Source: a virus | Strand: one strand, 5' to 3' | Virus record (IMG/VR): IMGVR_UViG_3300025012_000165 | Coordinates: 1 to 43,526 of that record | Length of the DNA: 43,526 bases | Shown here: in pieces, positions 30,319-37,977 of the stretch | Layout: the number at the start of each line of letters is the position of its first letter | Numbering within the stretch: position 1 is the stretch's first letter | The notes under the pieces: generated by a model | Databases searched by the model: none | What the model was told of the DNA's origin: nothing | Seen by the model: the letters and a program-made list of their open reading frames with translations, nothing else | Translations under genes and position numbers: made by a program

Positions 30319-30977
30319 TGTGCACACTGCGGTTTGACTGCTGGCGATGCCTCGATGATCTGGAAAATGATCGGCTTCCAGGTGCGCCACCAGCGCATCG
30401 CCATGCGATCCATGTTTTGGATAACCAAATCCGAGGCGTCGCGCCATAACTCAAGGGGGTGCTGCTGACACCCAATGGCCATTGTGTCGTGTGTGTACAC
30501 AACGCACCACCGGTCGACCTGCATCGATTTGACTTCCAGCATGTTGCCGACCATGTAGCGAAGGCAGGCGCCGGAAAGGTTGGTGCCGTAAAGGTCGGTA
30601 CCGGAAAGGTTGGCGCATGAAAGGTTGGCGCCGGAAAGGTCGGCACCGGGAAGGTTGGCGCCGGAAAGGTTGGCGCCGGAAAGGTCGGCACCGGAAAGGT
30701 TGGCGCAGGAAAGGTCGGCGCCGTAAAGGTTGGCGCCGGAAAGGTTGGCGCCGTAAAGGTTGGCGCCGGAAAGGTCGGCGCGGGAAAGGTCGGCGCCGGA
30801 AAGGTTGGCGCCGTAAAGGTTGGCGCCGGAAAGGTCGGCGCGGGAAAGGCTGGCGCCGGAAAGGTCGGCGCCGTAAAGGTCGGCGCCGGAAAGGTTGGCG
30901 CGCTGGCCTTTCTCGTGGTGCGTGTCGACCCACAGTTTGTGCTGTTCGAGCACGGTTTTCAGTTCTTGGCTATCCAT
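30315..30977 (-). CDS. Pentapeptide-repeat protein
   Basis: 220 residues. Residues 1-26 are a short helical cap (LKTVLEQHKLWVDTHHEKGQR). Residues 27-141 are about 22 uninterrupted A(D/N)LxG pentapeptides forming a right-handed square beta-helix. Residues ~142-220 are a non-repeat domain (MQVDRWCVVYTHDTMAIGCQQHPLELW, MAMRWWRTWKPIIFQII) also found in other phage pentapeptide proteins. Some pentapeptide proteins (Qnr, MfpA) mimic DNA and act on gyrase, but they have different caps, so that role is only a possibility here. ATG 30977 is chosen; the longer frame enters the upstream membrane gene. Confidence 0.88.
   Translation of the reverse strand: MDSQELKTVLEQHKLWVDTHHEKGQRANLSGADLYGADLSGASLSRADLSGANLYGANLSGADLSRADLSGANLYGANLSGANLYGADLSCANLSGADLSGANLSGANLPGADLSGANLSCANLSGTDLYGTNLSGACLRYMVGNMLEVKSMQVDRWCVVYTHDTMAIGCQQHPLELWRDASDLVIQNMDRMAMRWWRTWKPIIFQIIEASPAVKPQCAQ
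30555..30899 (-). repeat. 15-base tandem repeats coding the pentapeptide helix
   Basis: About 22 units of 15 bases (plus-strand form AGGTTGGCGCCGGAA and close variants). Units are nearly identical in DNA as well as protein, suggesting recent expansion; the array could change length in steps of five residues. Confidence 0.85.
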
Positions 30978-30980
30978 GAT

Positions 30981-31121
30981 CAAATTACCCCTACGGCGAT
31001 GACGGACCAGATGACGGCGACCGGGATAAGGCAGGTCCACCAGTACGGTTCGTTCTGGCTCACGAACATGCTCACGATCAGCCCATTGAATATGGCCAGC
31101 ACTGCGATGACTCCAATCATG
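30981..31121 (-). CDS. Small two-TM protein, 46 aa
   Basis: ATG 31121 follows GAGGTAGTCGTC. The product is two hydrophobic helices (IGVIAVLAIFNGLIVSMFV and TCLIPVAVIWSVIAVGVI) joined by SQNEPYWW. It ends three bases before the pentapeptide gene. A membrane-acting early peptide; function unknown. Confidence 0.65.
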
Positions 31122-31162
31122 ACGACTACCTCAAATAGGTGCACATCCTTGTGCGGGGAAGG

Positions 31163-32005
31163 TCAGGCTACGGCCGCTTTGAGAGCGTTGGCCATGGCCC
31201 AGATTGCACGGTTCAGCTTGACGTCGGACTCGGCACCGGTGACAGCGCGGGTGCTCGCCCGGCGGCCGGTCACGGGGTTGCGCCCGGACTGGCCACCCTT
31301 GACCAGGTTCTCCTGCAGACGGTTGAATGTGGCCCACATGTCGTCGCCCACATCCTCGCGGCGACGCGGCAGCAGGATGCGGTCTGCGCTCACCGGTGCC
31401 AGGCTCTTGCCGGTCTCCTCATCGGTGCCGTAGCGGTACTCCAGTGCACCGGTGGCGAGCGCCACTTGCGCTTCGCGGGGCAGGATCAGGCCGCGCATTT
31501 CCTCGCGGTCGCTGGTCACGGTCTGGAAGTTGTCCAGCACCTGGTATGCGCCTTCGATGACGTTGTTGCGGGCGTCGCCGCTGTGCCGCACGCTGGTGTC
31601 CATGGACACGTCGCCGTGCACCAGGCCGTTGGCGCACACGAACCGGAAACAGCCGGCAATCATGCGGTATGCACTGGTGCCGTCGTGGCTGTTCATCAGC
31701 AGGATCTCATTCGCGGTGCCGCTGTCGTCGTGGATCTGGGTCACATGGCGCAGGCGCAGGAAGTGTTTGGTGAACTCCGCCTTGCCCCCTACACGGGTGC
31801 GGCCTTGGGCCACTGCGAAGGGCTGGAAGCCCTCCCGGCGCAGCCCGTCCAGCACTTCGATGGTCGGAATGTACTCGTAGCGGTCCGAGCGGCTGTCATG
31901 CTTGCCGGCGGCGAAGATCGACGGCGCGACGCGCATCATCTGGTCATCGGTCAGCGGCTGAGCCGAACGAACCGCGCCACCTGCAAAGCCTTTGAACATT
32001 TTCAT
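31163..32005 (-). CDS. DUF932-family protein
   Basis: 280 residues. The order DDQMMRVAPSIFA, YIPTIEVLDGLRREGFQPF, HFLRLRH, ANEILLMNSHDGTSAYRMIAGCFRFVCANGLV and the following helical part match DUF932, a family common in phages and plasmids, thought to act in plasmid/phage DNA metabolism but not biochemically defined. It begins after a likely internal promoter (32058-32086). Confidence 0.85.
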   Translation of the reverse strand: MKMFKGFAGGAVRSAQPLTDDQMMRVAPSIFAAGKHDSRSDRYEYIPTIEVLDGLRREGFQPFAVAQGRTRVGGKAEFTKHFLRLRHVTQIHDDSGTANEILLMNSHDGTSAYRMIAGCFRFVCANGLVHGDVSMDTSVRHSGDARNNVIEGAYQVLDNFQTVTSDREEMRGLILPREAQVALATGALEYRYGTDEETGKSLAPVSADRILLPRRREDVGDDMWATFNRLQENLVKGGQSGRNPVTGRRASTRAVTGAESDVKLNRAIWAMANALKAAVA

Positions 32006-32057
32006 TTTCTGCTGCCTCTGGTTTGTTGTGCGTCCGTGCCGTTGTTCCTTGTCTAAC

Positions 32058-32086
32058 CTTGTATCACGGTATCACGGGGGTGGCAA
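32058..32086 (-). promoter_or_regulatory. Candidate internal promoter with tandem operator-like repeat
   Basis: On the minus strand: TTGCCA (32086-32081), 17-base spacer, TACAAG (32063-32058). The spacer holds a perfect tandem repeat CGTGATAC CGTGATAC (32061-32076), which may be an operator. The 84-base gap to the DUF932 gene has no gene. The -10 is weak (four of six). Confidence 0.4.
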
Positions 32087-32089
32087 CCC

Positions 32090-32683
32090 CTAGATCAATC
32101 CATTTTCAGCGAAGCTGTAGACCTCGCACGGGGTCAGATCCTCCTGGTCCTTCGACCTCGAACCACCCACAATCATGTGGTCCAGCACACGCACGTCCAG
32201 CGGGGTCAGCGTGTCCATCAGGGCCGGCGTGAGCACCAGGTCAGCGTCGCTGGGCTCGGTATGCCCACTCGGGTGATTGTGCACCAGGATGACCGCTGCA
32301 GCGTTGTGCTCAAGACAGCAGCGCACCACGTCGCGCCGGTGCACACACGACTGGTCGATGGTCCCACGGTAAAGCACCTTGCAGTCGATGAAGTCGTGCG
32401 CCGTATTCAGCAGCACCAGCGCGAACAACTCGCTGGGCTCTTGCGCGAAGTTCAACCGGAGGAAGTCCTTCGCCACGCTCGAATGGTTCATCGTCACCCC
32501 CGGCACTTGGAGTCGCTGGCGCAAGATCCCCAGCGCCTGGCGGATAATCTCGTCTTCGCGCTGGCGCACAGTTGCCTCCGGCGCCCACAGGGGGCTGCCC
32601 GGCACAGGGCTGGGTGCCTGCTCGGCACGATTGGTCCAGTAGTCACCGCGATTCTCGCTGCGGGCCTTGTTGTGAGTACTCAT
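32090..32683 (-). CDS. RadC-like JAB/MPN-domain protein
   Basis: 197 residues. VHNHPSGHTEPSDAD is the RadC metal-binding motif (HxHPSG...D), preceded by LVLLNTAHDFIDCKVLYRGTIDQ and RDVVRCCLEHNAAAVILV. The N-terminal helix-hairpin-helix region of bacterial RadC is missing, as in phage/plasmid forms. It may be a protease-, deubiquitinase- or nuclease-like metal enzyme; the true function of RadC is unsettled. ATG 32683 overlaps the upstream stop (ATGA). Confidence 0.85.
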   Translation of the reverse strand: MSTHNKARSENRGDYWTNRAEQAPSPVPGSPLWAPEATVRQREDEIIRQALGILRQRLQVPGVTMNHSSVAKDFLRLNFAQEPSELFALVLLNTAHDFIDCKVLYRGTIDQSCVHRRDVVRCCLEHNAAAVILVHNHPSGHTEPSDADLVLTPALMDTLTPLDVRVLDHMIVGGSRSKDQEDLTPCEVYSFAENGLI

Positions 32684-33372
32684 TTGTTGTTGCCCCAGAA
32701 GTTGGACCATTGTTCCGCCATCGCGGTTGCGATGCCGTCATAGGTGCGGCTGCGATACTTCCAACGCAGGTCGCACGGCGTCTCGCGATTCTGCCCGCTA
32801 TCAGTCTGGTTTGCCCAACGCTCACGCCGTGCGCCAGTGACCTTGTCCACTACCACGCGGCCCGGCACACGCAGCGCGGGTTCTGCGACCAGCACCGGCA
32901 GGCCACGCAGCCAAAGGCATGTCTTCTTGCTCGCGTCGTCGCCGAACTCATACGGCTGGACGATCTGCGCAGCCTTGCCGATATGGCGCGACAAGACACC
33001 CACAGGGTTCTCCATGCACACGTGCGGCACGTCCAGCTCCCAGAACATGCGAGCGAACGCGATAGCCTCCACGCGCGCCGCTCTGCGCTCTTCGCCGTAC
33101 AGGATGCCCGGGTTCATGTGTTTGCGCTGCTCGCTGACGTCCTTGTAGCACCACTCAGCCGAGCCCGTCAGGTATGTGCACGGCGGGTGCGCTATGACAA
33201 GATCGAAGGGCATACCCAGCAGGTCGCGCACATCGCCGCGGTAGTGGTACGGGCTGTCATCCTCGGCAGGCTCAAGGTCGCAGGATATGGCGTCATGACC
33301 CAGCGCGTGGAACGCCCGGCGCACAACGCCGGATGACTCACAAGCGACCAGCACACGCATTGGGCGGCTCAC
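32680..33372 (-). CDS. Cytosine-C5 methyltransferase-like protein
   Basis: About 230 residues. RVLVACESSGVVRRAFHALGHDAISCDLEP is a Rossmann-type SAM site with GHDAISCDLEP in place of the usual Dcm sequence; DLVIAHPPCTYL carries the PPC motif IV with the catalytic Cys; VCMENPVGVLS is motif VI (ENP in place of ENV). A small target-recognition region follows. It may methylate phage DNA against host restriction. The GTG at 33372 is chosen because it overlaps the upstream stop (GTGA) and follows GAGGG; an internal ATG at 33360 is the alternative. Confidence 0.7.
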   Translation of the reverse strand: MSRPMRVLVACESSGVVRRAFHALGHDAISCDLEPAEDDSPYHYRGDVRDLLGMPFDLVIAHPPCTYLTGSAEWCYKDVSEQRKHMNPGILYGEERRAARVEAIAFARMFWELDVPHVCMENPVGVLSRHIGKAAQIVQPYEFGDDASKKTCLWLRGLPVLVAEPALRVPGRVVVDKVTGARRERWANQTDSGQNRETPCDLRWKYRSRTYDGIATAMAEQWSNFWGNNK

Positions 33373-33575
33373 CACACTACCCTCGAGCTGGACGCTTCCA
33401 GCTTGCAGTTGTTGGCCCAGCAGCGCGCGTCGGCTGCCTTCATGCGGTAGGTGAGCGCCTTGAAGCACTCACCCTTGCGGTCCAGTGCACGGGCTGTGCG
33501 GTACGCTTCCTTGGCCATCTGCAGGTAGAACGCACGCTCGGCACGCTGCTGCAGGCTGTATGCTGTGGTGTTCAT
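33369..33575 (-). CDS. Hypothetical basic helical protein, 68 aa
   Basis: MNTTAYSLQQRAERAFYLQM and ALDRKGECFKALTYRMKAADARCW: two amphipathic, basic helices. ATG 33575 overlaps the upstream stop (ATGA). Early gene directly below the first one; function unknown. Confidence 0.65.
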   Translation of the reverse strand: MNTTAYSLQQRAERAFYLQMAKEAYRTARALDRKGECFKALTYRMKAADARCWANNCKLEASSSRVVW

Positions 33576-33733
33576 TTGCTTTGCTCTCCGCTCTTTGCTT
33601 TGGTGGCTGTGCGCTTGGCTTTCCAGTGGCGCACAAGGGCTCTCACGGTGTCACAGACCAGTGCTGTGACGATCAGGCCGACCACGATGCACAGTGCCAC
33701 CCTGTCGCGCCTGCTGGTGTTTTTGGTGCTCAT
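33572..33733 (-). CDS. Small one-TM protein, first gene of the leftward operon, 53 aa
   Basis: ATG 33733 is preceded by GAGGCCGACC and lies ~40 bases after a strong promoter. One membrane helix (VALCIVVGLIVTALVC) between basic ends. Being first in the operon it should be among the earliest products. Function unknown. Confidence 0.65.
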   Translation of the reverse strand: MSTKNTSRRDRVALCIVVGLIVTALVCDTVRALVRHWKAKRTATKAKSGEQSK

Positions 33734-33775
33734 GGTCGGCCTCATTTGTCATCGTTTTCTATCACTCTTGGCTTA

Positions 33776-33803
33776 AATATAGTCTATGCACTGGGGTTGC
33801 CAA
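33776..33803 (-). promoter_or_regulatory. Main leftward (early) sigma70 promoter
   Basis: On the minus strand TTGGCA (33803-33798), 16-base spacer, TATATT (33781-33776): five of six matches at each box. Predicted start ~33769, about 35 bases before ATG 33733. The gene chain below has few other promoters, so this should drive the whole leftward arm. Confidence 0.75.
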
Positions 33804-33830
33804 TGACCGTTCATCGCCGCCATAACGTAT

Positions 33831-34420
33831 AGGGATGTGGGGCGGATGTTTGGGGATTGGTAGGGATGATTTGGGTTGCGTGTGGAGTGGTTTTATTTAA
33901 AAGACTATCGATCTTGGCTGGTTGATAGAGGAAGTGTATGGGCATGTCTAAGATCTTAGCTCTGTGCTTGGGGTTGTTTAGCGGAGGTGCACATGGCTGG
34001 AAGCCACGGATCTTGGGGCTTTTCTCTTATTTGTTTATAGTTATTATAGATAAAAGAATAATAATAAAGCATATAGGTTAAAAATAAGGTATATATATTT
34101 GCGTAAGAGAGGGATCAAAAAATCTATGCAATGGTTAATTCCCCTAAACATTGTGCACTGAGCCAAGATCTTAGCCAAGCCTCCGGCAGCTGTGCACCGA
34201 GCCAACCCATTTTAAAACTTCGCCCATCACGCTTCCTTAAATTTAGCTTGGAGCCAAGACCCAAGCCCTCCCCCTGGCGAGCAGCACACACGCATCACGG
34301 CTCTTGGATTTATGCCCATCACCCTTTGGGCCAAGGGCTAAGCGCGCTGACCTTTCCTGGCTACCTGGCTGCTAGCTGGGTAGCATGTGGTGGGCAGCTG
34401 GGATCTGCGAGCTGAGAGCT
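33831..34420. other. Candidate replication origin / control region
   Basis: Part of a 911-base stretch (33734-34644) without a convincing gene. A core at ~34021-34140 is roughly three-quarters A+T in a ~60% G+C genome. To its left GATCTTGGCT-type motifs point right (33910-33919, 33952-33961, 34009-34020); to its right AGCCAAG-type motifs occur in inverse orientation (34161-34170, 34173-34179, 34252-34258). CTAAGATCTTAG (33949-33960) is a perfect 12-base palindrome, nearly repeated at 34164-34174. TGTGCAC(T/C)GAGCCAA occurs twice (34152-34166, 34191-34205). Inverted iteron-like sites around a melting region fit an origin; proof is lacking. The rest (34420-34580) is G/C-rich with repeated AGCTGG and no gene seen. 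Confidence 0.55.
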
Positions 34421-34585
34421 GGGTTGGTTCATTGTGGCATGCAAGCGGCGTGCCAAGGGCCAGGCAGGCGGATCTCTGGTCGCAGCTGGCAGGTCGACCG
34501 GGTGGGGGGCCGGTCCGGGCTTTTGGCTGTCCGTGTAGCGGGACCAGGGGCAGAGAGATCCGAGCCAACTTCAGAAATCCGAGAC

Positions 34586-34614
34586 GTGACAACTCCCCTC
34601 GCATCCCCTACACT
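34586..34614 (+). promoter_or_regulatory. Candidate late (rightward) promoter
   Basis: GTGACA (34586-34591), 17-base spacer, TACACT (34609-34614): five and four of six matches. Predicted start ~34621, 24 bases before the first late ATG at 34645. The same -10 occurs at the putative capsid promoter (2700). Confidence 0.5.
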
Positions 34615-34644
34615 GCAGTCACGCCCACCAAACAGGCCCTACCC

Positions 34645-34734
34645 ATGAAAAATTCCGATAAAATTATCCTGACCATAGCCGTGATAGTAACGGTGCTCAT
34701 GTTCCTGTCCATCATGGTGGGGATCATCGAATGA
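34645..34734 (+). CDS. 29-residue membrane peptide, possible pinholin or lysis regulator
   Basis: A short frame: MKNSDK, one hydrophobic helix (IILTIAVIVTVLMFLSIMVG), IIE. Its stop overlaps the lysozyme start (ATGA), so the two are coupled. No clear ribosome site is visible in front, so translation may be low or the transcript nearly leaderless. Lysis link is inferred from coupling; length is below most holins. Confidence 0.55.
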   Translation: MKNSDKIILTIAVIVTVLMFLSIMVGIIE

Positions 34735-35249
34735 CCAACATCATCCAGCTGCTCGAGTTCGAGGAAGGCTGGCGCGAGACCGCCTACCTGTGCACCGAGG
34801 GCTACCCCACCATCGGCTACGGCTTCAAACTCGGACCGAAAATCACTGGTCCCAAACCAGCCGCTCTCGCCAAGTGCCGCAAGCTCTACAGCTTCAAGCT
34901 GCCGAAGCCGGCCGGTGAGGTCTGGCTGATCGAGACCGCGCAGGCCAAGTTCGAGGACATGTGTGCGCTGCCGCACATCCTCAAGGCCGTAACCACCTGC
35001 CGTGAGGCGCACCCGGACACCCCGGACTACGCCAACCCGCGGACCTGCGTGCTGATCAGCATGGCGTTCCAGATGGGTGTCGACGGCCTGGCCGACTTTG
35101 TGAATACCCTGCGGCATATCGCCAACGCCGACTGGTTCCAGGCCGAAACCAACATGCTCAAGTCCAAGTGGGCAAGCCAGACCCCCAACCGTGCGCGCCG
35201 GCACGCCAGGCAGATGCGCAGCGGCGAGTGGGACCCGGAGTACAGCTGA
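34731..35249 (+). CDS. Endolysin, T4-type lysozyme (GH24)
   Basis: 172 residues. The catalytic pattern E-x8-C-x5-T is present: E12, C21 and T27 in EEGWRETAYLCTEGYPTIGYG's region, with Cys replacing the Asp of T4 lysozyme (allowed in the E-8-D/C-5-T group). The C-terminal MAFQMGVDGLADF and RRHARQMRSGEW are typical of phage lysozymes. No signal peptide or SAR anchor is visible, so it needs a holin to reach the peptidoglycan. ATG overlaps the membrane peptide stop. Confidence 0.93.
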   Translation: MTNIIQLLEFEEGWRETAYLCTEGYPTIGYGFKLGPKITGPKPAALAKCRKLYSFKLPKPAGEVWLIETAQAKFEDMCALPHILKAVTTCREAHPDTPDYANPRTCVLISMAFQMGVDGLADFVNTLRHIANADWFQAETNMLKSKWASQTPNRARRHARQMRSGEWDPEYS

Positions 35250-35821
35250 TGGCTCTAACCGAGAAACCCTGTGCAAACCCGGCCTGTGGTACGCTGTTCG
35301 TCGGTCGCGCCAACAAGCACTACTGCAGCGATCACTGCCGCTGGCGTAAGCATTCCGCCACCCACTACGAAGCCGTGAGGTCGACCATGCCGAAAGTCAA
35401 GGACCCGGAAGCGCAGCGCCGCGGCAAGGCCAACCGCGCCAAGGGTGCCCGTGTGGAGCGCGAGGTGTGCCACCTGATCCGCGACCTGACCGGCGACGAC
35501 GTTTCCCGCAACCTGAGCCAGACCCGCGATGCCGGGGGCGACGTGAAGTGGGGACCGTTTTACCTCGAGGTGAAGTACCAGCAGACCCTGGCCTTGCCGG
35601 CATGGCAGCGGCAGGCGACCGAAAGCGCGGCGAAGGACGTCGACCAACTTGTGCCGGCGGTTGTGTACCGGCGCCCGAACGAGCATTTCTGGGTGGCCAT
35701 GCCGTTTCACACTTTCGTGATGATGTTCGACATGATGCGCAAGCGGATTGCCGAGCTGGAGCGCGGTCAAGAGGCCAACGCGGCCATTCAGGCCACCGTC
35801 GACCAGGTAGCGCCGGAATGA
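35249..35821 (+). CDS. Zinc-finger PD-(D/E)XK nuclease, resolvase-like
   Basis: 190 residues. N-terminal zinc finger: CANPACGTLF...YCSDHCRW (about residues 7-32). A nuclease domain follows: GARVEREVCHLIRDLTGDD, DAGGDVKWGPFYLEVKYQQ (D..14..ExK) and QRQATESAAKDV. This order resembles Hjc-type Holliday-junction resolvases and related phage nucleases; substrate inferred. ATG 35249 overlaps the lysozyme stop (TGATG). Placed just before terminase, it could debranch DNA before packaging. Confidence 0.75.
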   Translation: MALTEKPCANPACGTLFVGRANKHYCSDHCRWRKHSATHYEAVRSTMPKVKDPEAQRRGKANRAKGARVEREVCHLIRDLTGDDVSRNLSQTRDAGGDVKWGPFYLEVKYQQTLALPAWQRQATESAAKDVDQLVPAVVYRRPNEHFWVAMPFHTFVMMFDMMRKRIAELERGQEANAAIQATVDQVAPE

Positions 35822-36237
35822 GCGAAGAGATCAAGCTGCACCTGATCCAGCGGGTCATGCCCCCGGACCCCTTGGCCGAAAAGCGTAAGCGCGACCGGGA
35901 GAACGGTCGGATCGCGGCGCTCGAGTTTGCGAATGAGGCCCTTCTGGAGACCGTGGCTGTGATGCGGTCGACGAAGGACCCATCGATCAAGCTCAAGGCA
36001 GCCAAGGAGATCATGAACCGTGCATGGGGCACGCCGAAGAACGTCGAGGACGAGTCCAAGGCCATGGCGAACCGCTCGATGCTCGAGGTGCTGGCCACCA
36101 TCAGCACCGAACTGGCCGCGCTGGAGCACCAACCGGACGAGCCTGTGCACCAGCAGGTCCAAATCGAGGATGACAATGCGCTTGAAGCCCTACTTTTGCC
36201 GGAAGAACCTGAAGATGAGCAAGATGAGCAGTCTTGA
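35818..36237 (+). CDS. Putative terminase small subunit or packaging accessory, 139 aa
   Basis: Helical, acidic protein: EKRKRDRENGRIAALEFANE, LETVAVMRSTKDPSIKLKAA and KEIMNRAWGTPKN resemble the helix-turn-helix/coil parts of small terminases; the tail is very acidic (EEPEDEQDEQS). Overlaps the nuclease by ATGA and lies two genes before the large terminase. Assigned by position and character, not by a clear family match. Confidence 0.55.
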   Translation: MSEEIKLHLIQRVMPPDPLAEKRKRDRENGRIAALEFANEALLETVAVMRSTKDPSIKLKAAKEIMNRAWGTPKNVEDESKAMANRSMLEVLATISTELAALEHQPDEPVHQQVQIEDDNALEALLLPEEPEDEQDEQS

Positions 36238-36523
36238 AGGCCCCCGTGAGGCCCTGGCAGCCTCTCTGACGCATTTTAACGCTACGGTACGGGCCTACCT
36301 AGCGCCCCACCACGAAATCGTCGTAAAACGCGCCGTTGACGCCATCCTGAGGGCCACCGCCGATTACACGAAAGCGTTCCATGAGGCCGAAATCGAGTGC
36401 CAGGGCAAGGTAGTGGTGCCCCGTTATCTCAGCGAGGACATGTACAAGGCCTTGAGGGAGAACGATGATCCGGTGCACGCCTGGCGCGACCTGATTCGGC
36501 GTCTGGAGACCCAGAATGGGTGA
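36215..36523 (+). CDS. Hypothetical packaging-region protein, 102 aa
   Basis: ATG 36215 lies inside the previous gene (23-base overlap); an alternative ATG is at 36224. The product is helical (ALAASLTHFNATVRAYL, VKRAVDAILRATADYTKAF) with a C-terminal YLSEDMYKALREND. It overlaps the terminase start. It could itself be the small terminase if the previous gene is not. Confidence 0.65.
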   Translation: MSKMSSLEGPREALAASLTHFNATVRAYLAPHHEIVVKRAVDAILRATADYTKAFHEAEIECQGKVVVPRYLSEDMYKALRENDDPVHAWRDLIRRLETQNG

Positions 36524-37967
36524 CTCGATCCTGTACCAGGGGGATTCCATCGAGATGCAGAAGCGGGCGCAGCTGACGTTGGCGCACTGGCGGGCGCACC
36601 CCGAGGTTTTCGTGCGCCAGGTGCTGGGTGTCACCGACATCGAAAAGTGGCAATTTCGGCAGCTGTGCGACTTGGTGAAGCATGATCACCACTCGATCAG
36701 ATCCGGCCACGGCGTGGGCAAATCCGCGCTGCTGAGCTGGGCGATCCTGTGGTACACGTCGACCCACTTCCCGTGCAAGGTGCCGTGCACCGCCCCGACC
36801 AAACACCAGATCGAGGACGTGCTGTGGGGCGAACTGGCGCTGTGGCGCCGCAAGATGAAACAGGGCCTGTCCGATCTGTTCGAGGTGACGAGTGAGCGCA
36901 TGTATTTCAAGATGGCTCCGGAAGAGTGCTTCGCTGTGGCACGCACGGCGCGGGCGGACAACCCGGACGCCCTGCAAGGTTTTCACTCGGAAAACATACT
37001 GTTCGTGGTGGATGAAGCGTCTGGCGTGCCCGATGAAATCTTCCAGCCACTGGAGGGTGCGCTGTCCACACCAGGTGCCAAATCCATCATGGCTGCGAAC
37101 CCGACGCGTGTGCGGGGGTATTTCTACGACTCGCACCACCGTAATCGGGCGCAGTTTAATTGCGTCCGTGTGTCGTGTGAAGATTCGTCGCGGGTTAGCC
37201 CGAACTATATCGAGAAAATGCGCGCCCAGTACGGCACGGAATCGAACGTGTACCGTGTGCGGGTACTCGGCGATTTTCCGAGTGAAGCGTCGGACGTACT
37301 GATCCCCCTGAGCGCTGCCGAAGCGGCGGTGGAACGGGATGTGGAAGTCACCGACCACGTTTTGCCGATCTGGGGGCTGGACGTGGCCCGCTACGGCGAG
37401 TGCCTGAACAGCCTGGCGAAGCGCCGGGGGAACACCCTGCTGGAGCCGATCCGGACATGGGGCAACGTGTCGACGATGATCACCGTCGGCAACCTGGTGC
37501 AGGAATACGAGAACACCCCGATCTGGGAGCGGCCTCATGAAATCATCATCGACGTGGTGGGTGTGGGTGGCGGCGTGGTGGACCGGGCGATTGAGCTGGG
37601 GCTGCCGGTGCGCGGGGTGAACGTCGGCGAGGCGCCGCCCAAGGGCGACTCCAAGCGGTACCAGAATCTGCGCGCCTGGCTCTGGTGGCAGATGCGCGAG
37701 TGGTTTGTGGGCCTCGGTTGCACGATCCCCAAGGAGATGAGCGATTTCCTGATCGCCGAGCTGACGGATGTGCACTACGCGCTGACGTCGACCGGCAAGA
37801 TCGCCATCGAGGGCAAGAAGGAAATGCTCGAGCGCGGCGTGCCGTCGCCAGACCGCGCGGATTCGCTTATGCTGACTTTTGCCGGCTCGCTTGTGACCAC
37901 CGACGAGTTCGAGGCCCAGCGTAGCAAGATGCGGCCCAAGAAGAAGCGCAGTTTCATGTCTAGCTGA
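36516..37967 (+). CDS. Terminase large subunit
   Basis: 483 residues. ATPase: adenine/Q region (WQFRQLCDLV), Walker A SGHGVGKS (63-70), Walker B ILFVVDE (161-167), coupling motif AANPTR (194-199). Nuclease (RNase H fold): D289 in GLDVARYGE, D346 in IIIDVVG and a late Asp in SPDRADSL (~446-449). It cuts and pumps phage DNA into the procapsid through the portal. Starts inside the preceding gene (8-base overlap). Confidence 0.95.
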   Translation: MGDSILYQGDSIEMQKRAQLTLAHWRAHPEVFVRQVLGVTDIEKWQFRQLCDLVKHDHHSIRSGHGVGKSALLSWAILWYTSTHFPCKVPCTAPTKHQIEDVLWGELALWRRKMKQGLSDLFEVTSERMYFKMAPEECFAVARTARADNPDALQGFHSENILFVVDEASGVPDEIFQPLEGALSTPGAKSIMAANPTRVRGYFYDSHHRNRAQFNCVRVSCEDSSRVSPNYIEKMRAQYGTESNVYRVRVLGDFPSEASDVLIPLSAAEAAVERDVEVTDHVLPIWGLDVARYGECLNSLAKRRGNTLLEPIRTWGNVSTMITVGNLVQEYENTPIWERPHEIIIDVVGVGGGVVDRAIELGLPVRGVNVGEAPPKGDSKRYQNLRAWLWWQMREWFVGLGCTIPKEMSDFLIAELTDVHYALTSTGKIAIEGKKEMLERGVPSPDRADSLMLTFAGSLVTTDEFEAQRSKMRPKKKRSFMSS

Positions 37968-37977
37968 GGGTGACACC

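Noticed and set aside
30555-30899. CRISPR-like regular repeats
   Set aside because: 15-base units with no spacers, coding for pentapeptides in frame.
34131-34734. Plus-strand frames in the control region
   Set aside because: No ribosome sites, skewed composition and overlap with repeats; only the last 29 codons (34645-34734) look real.
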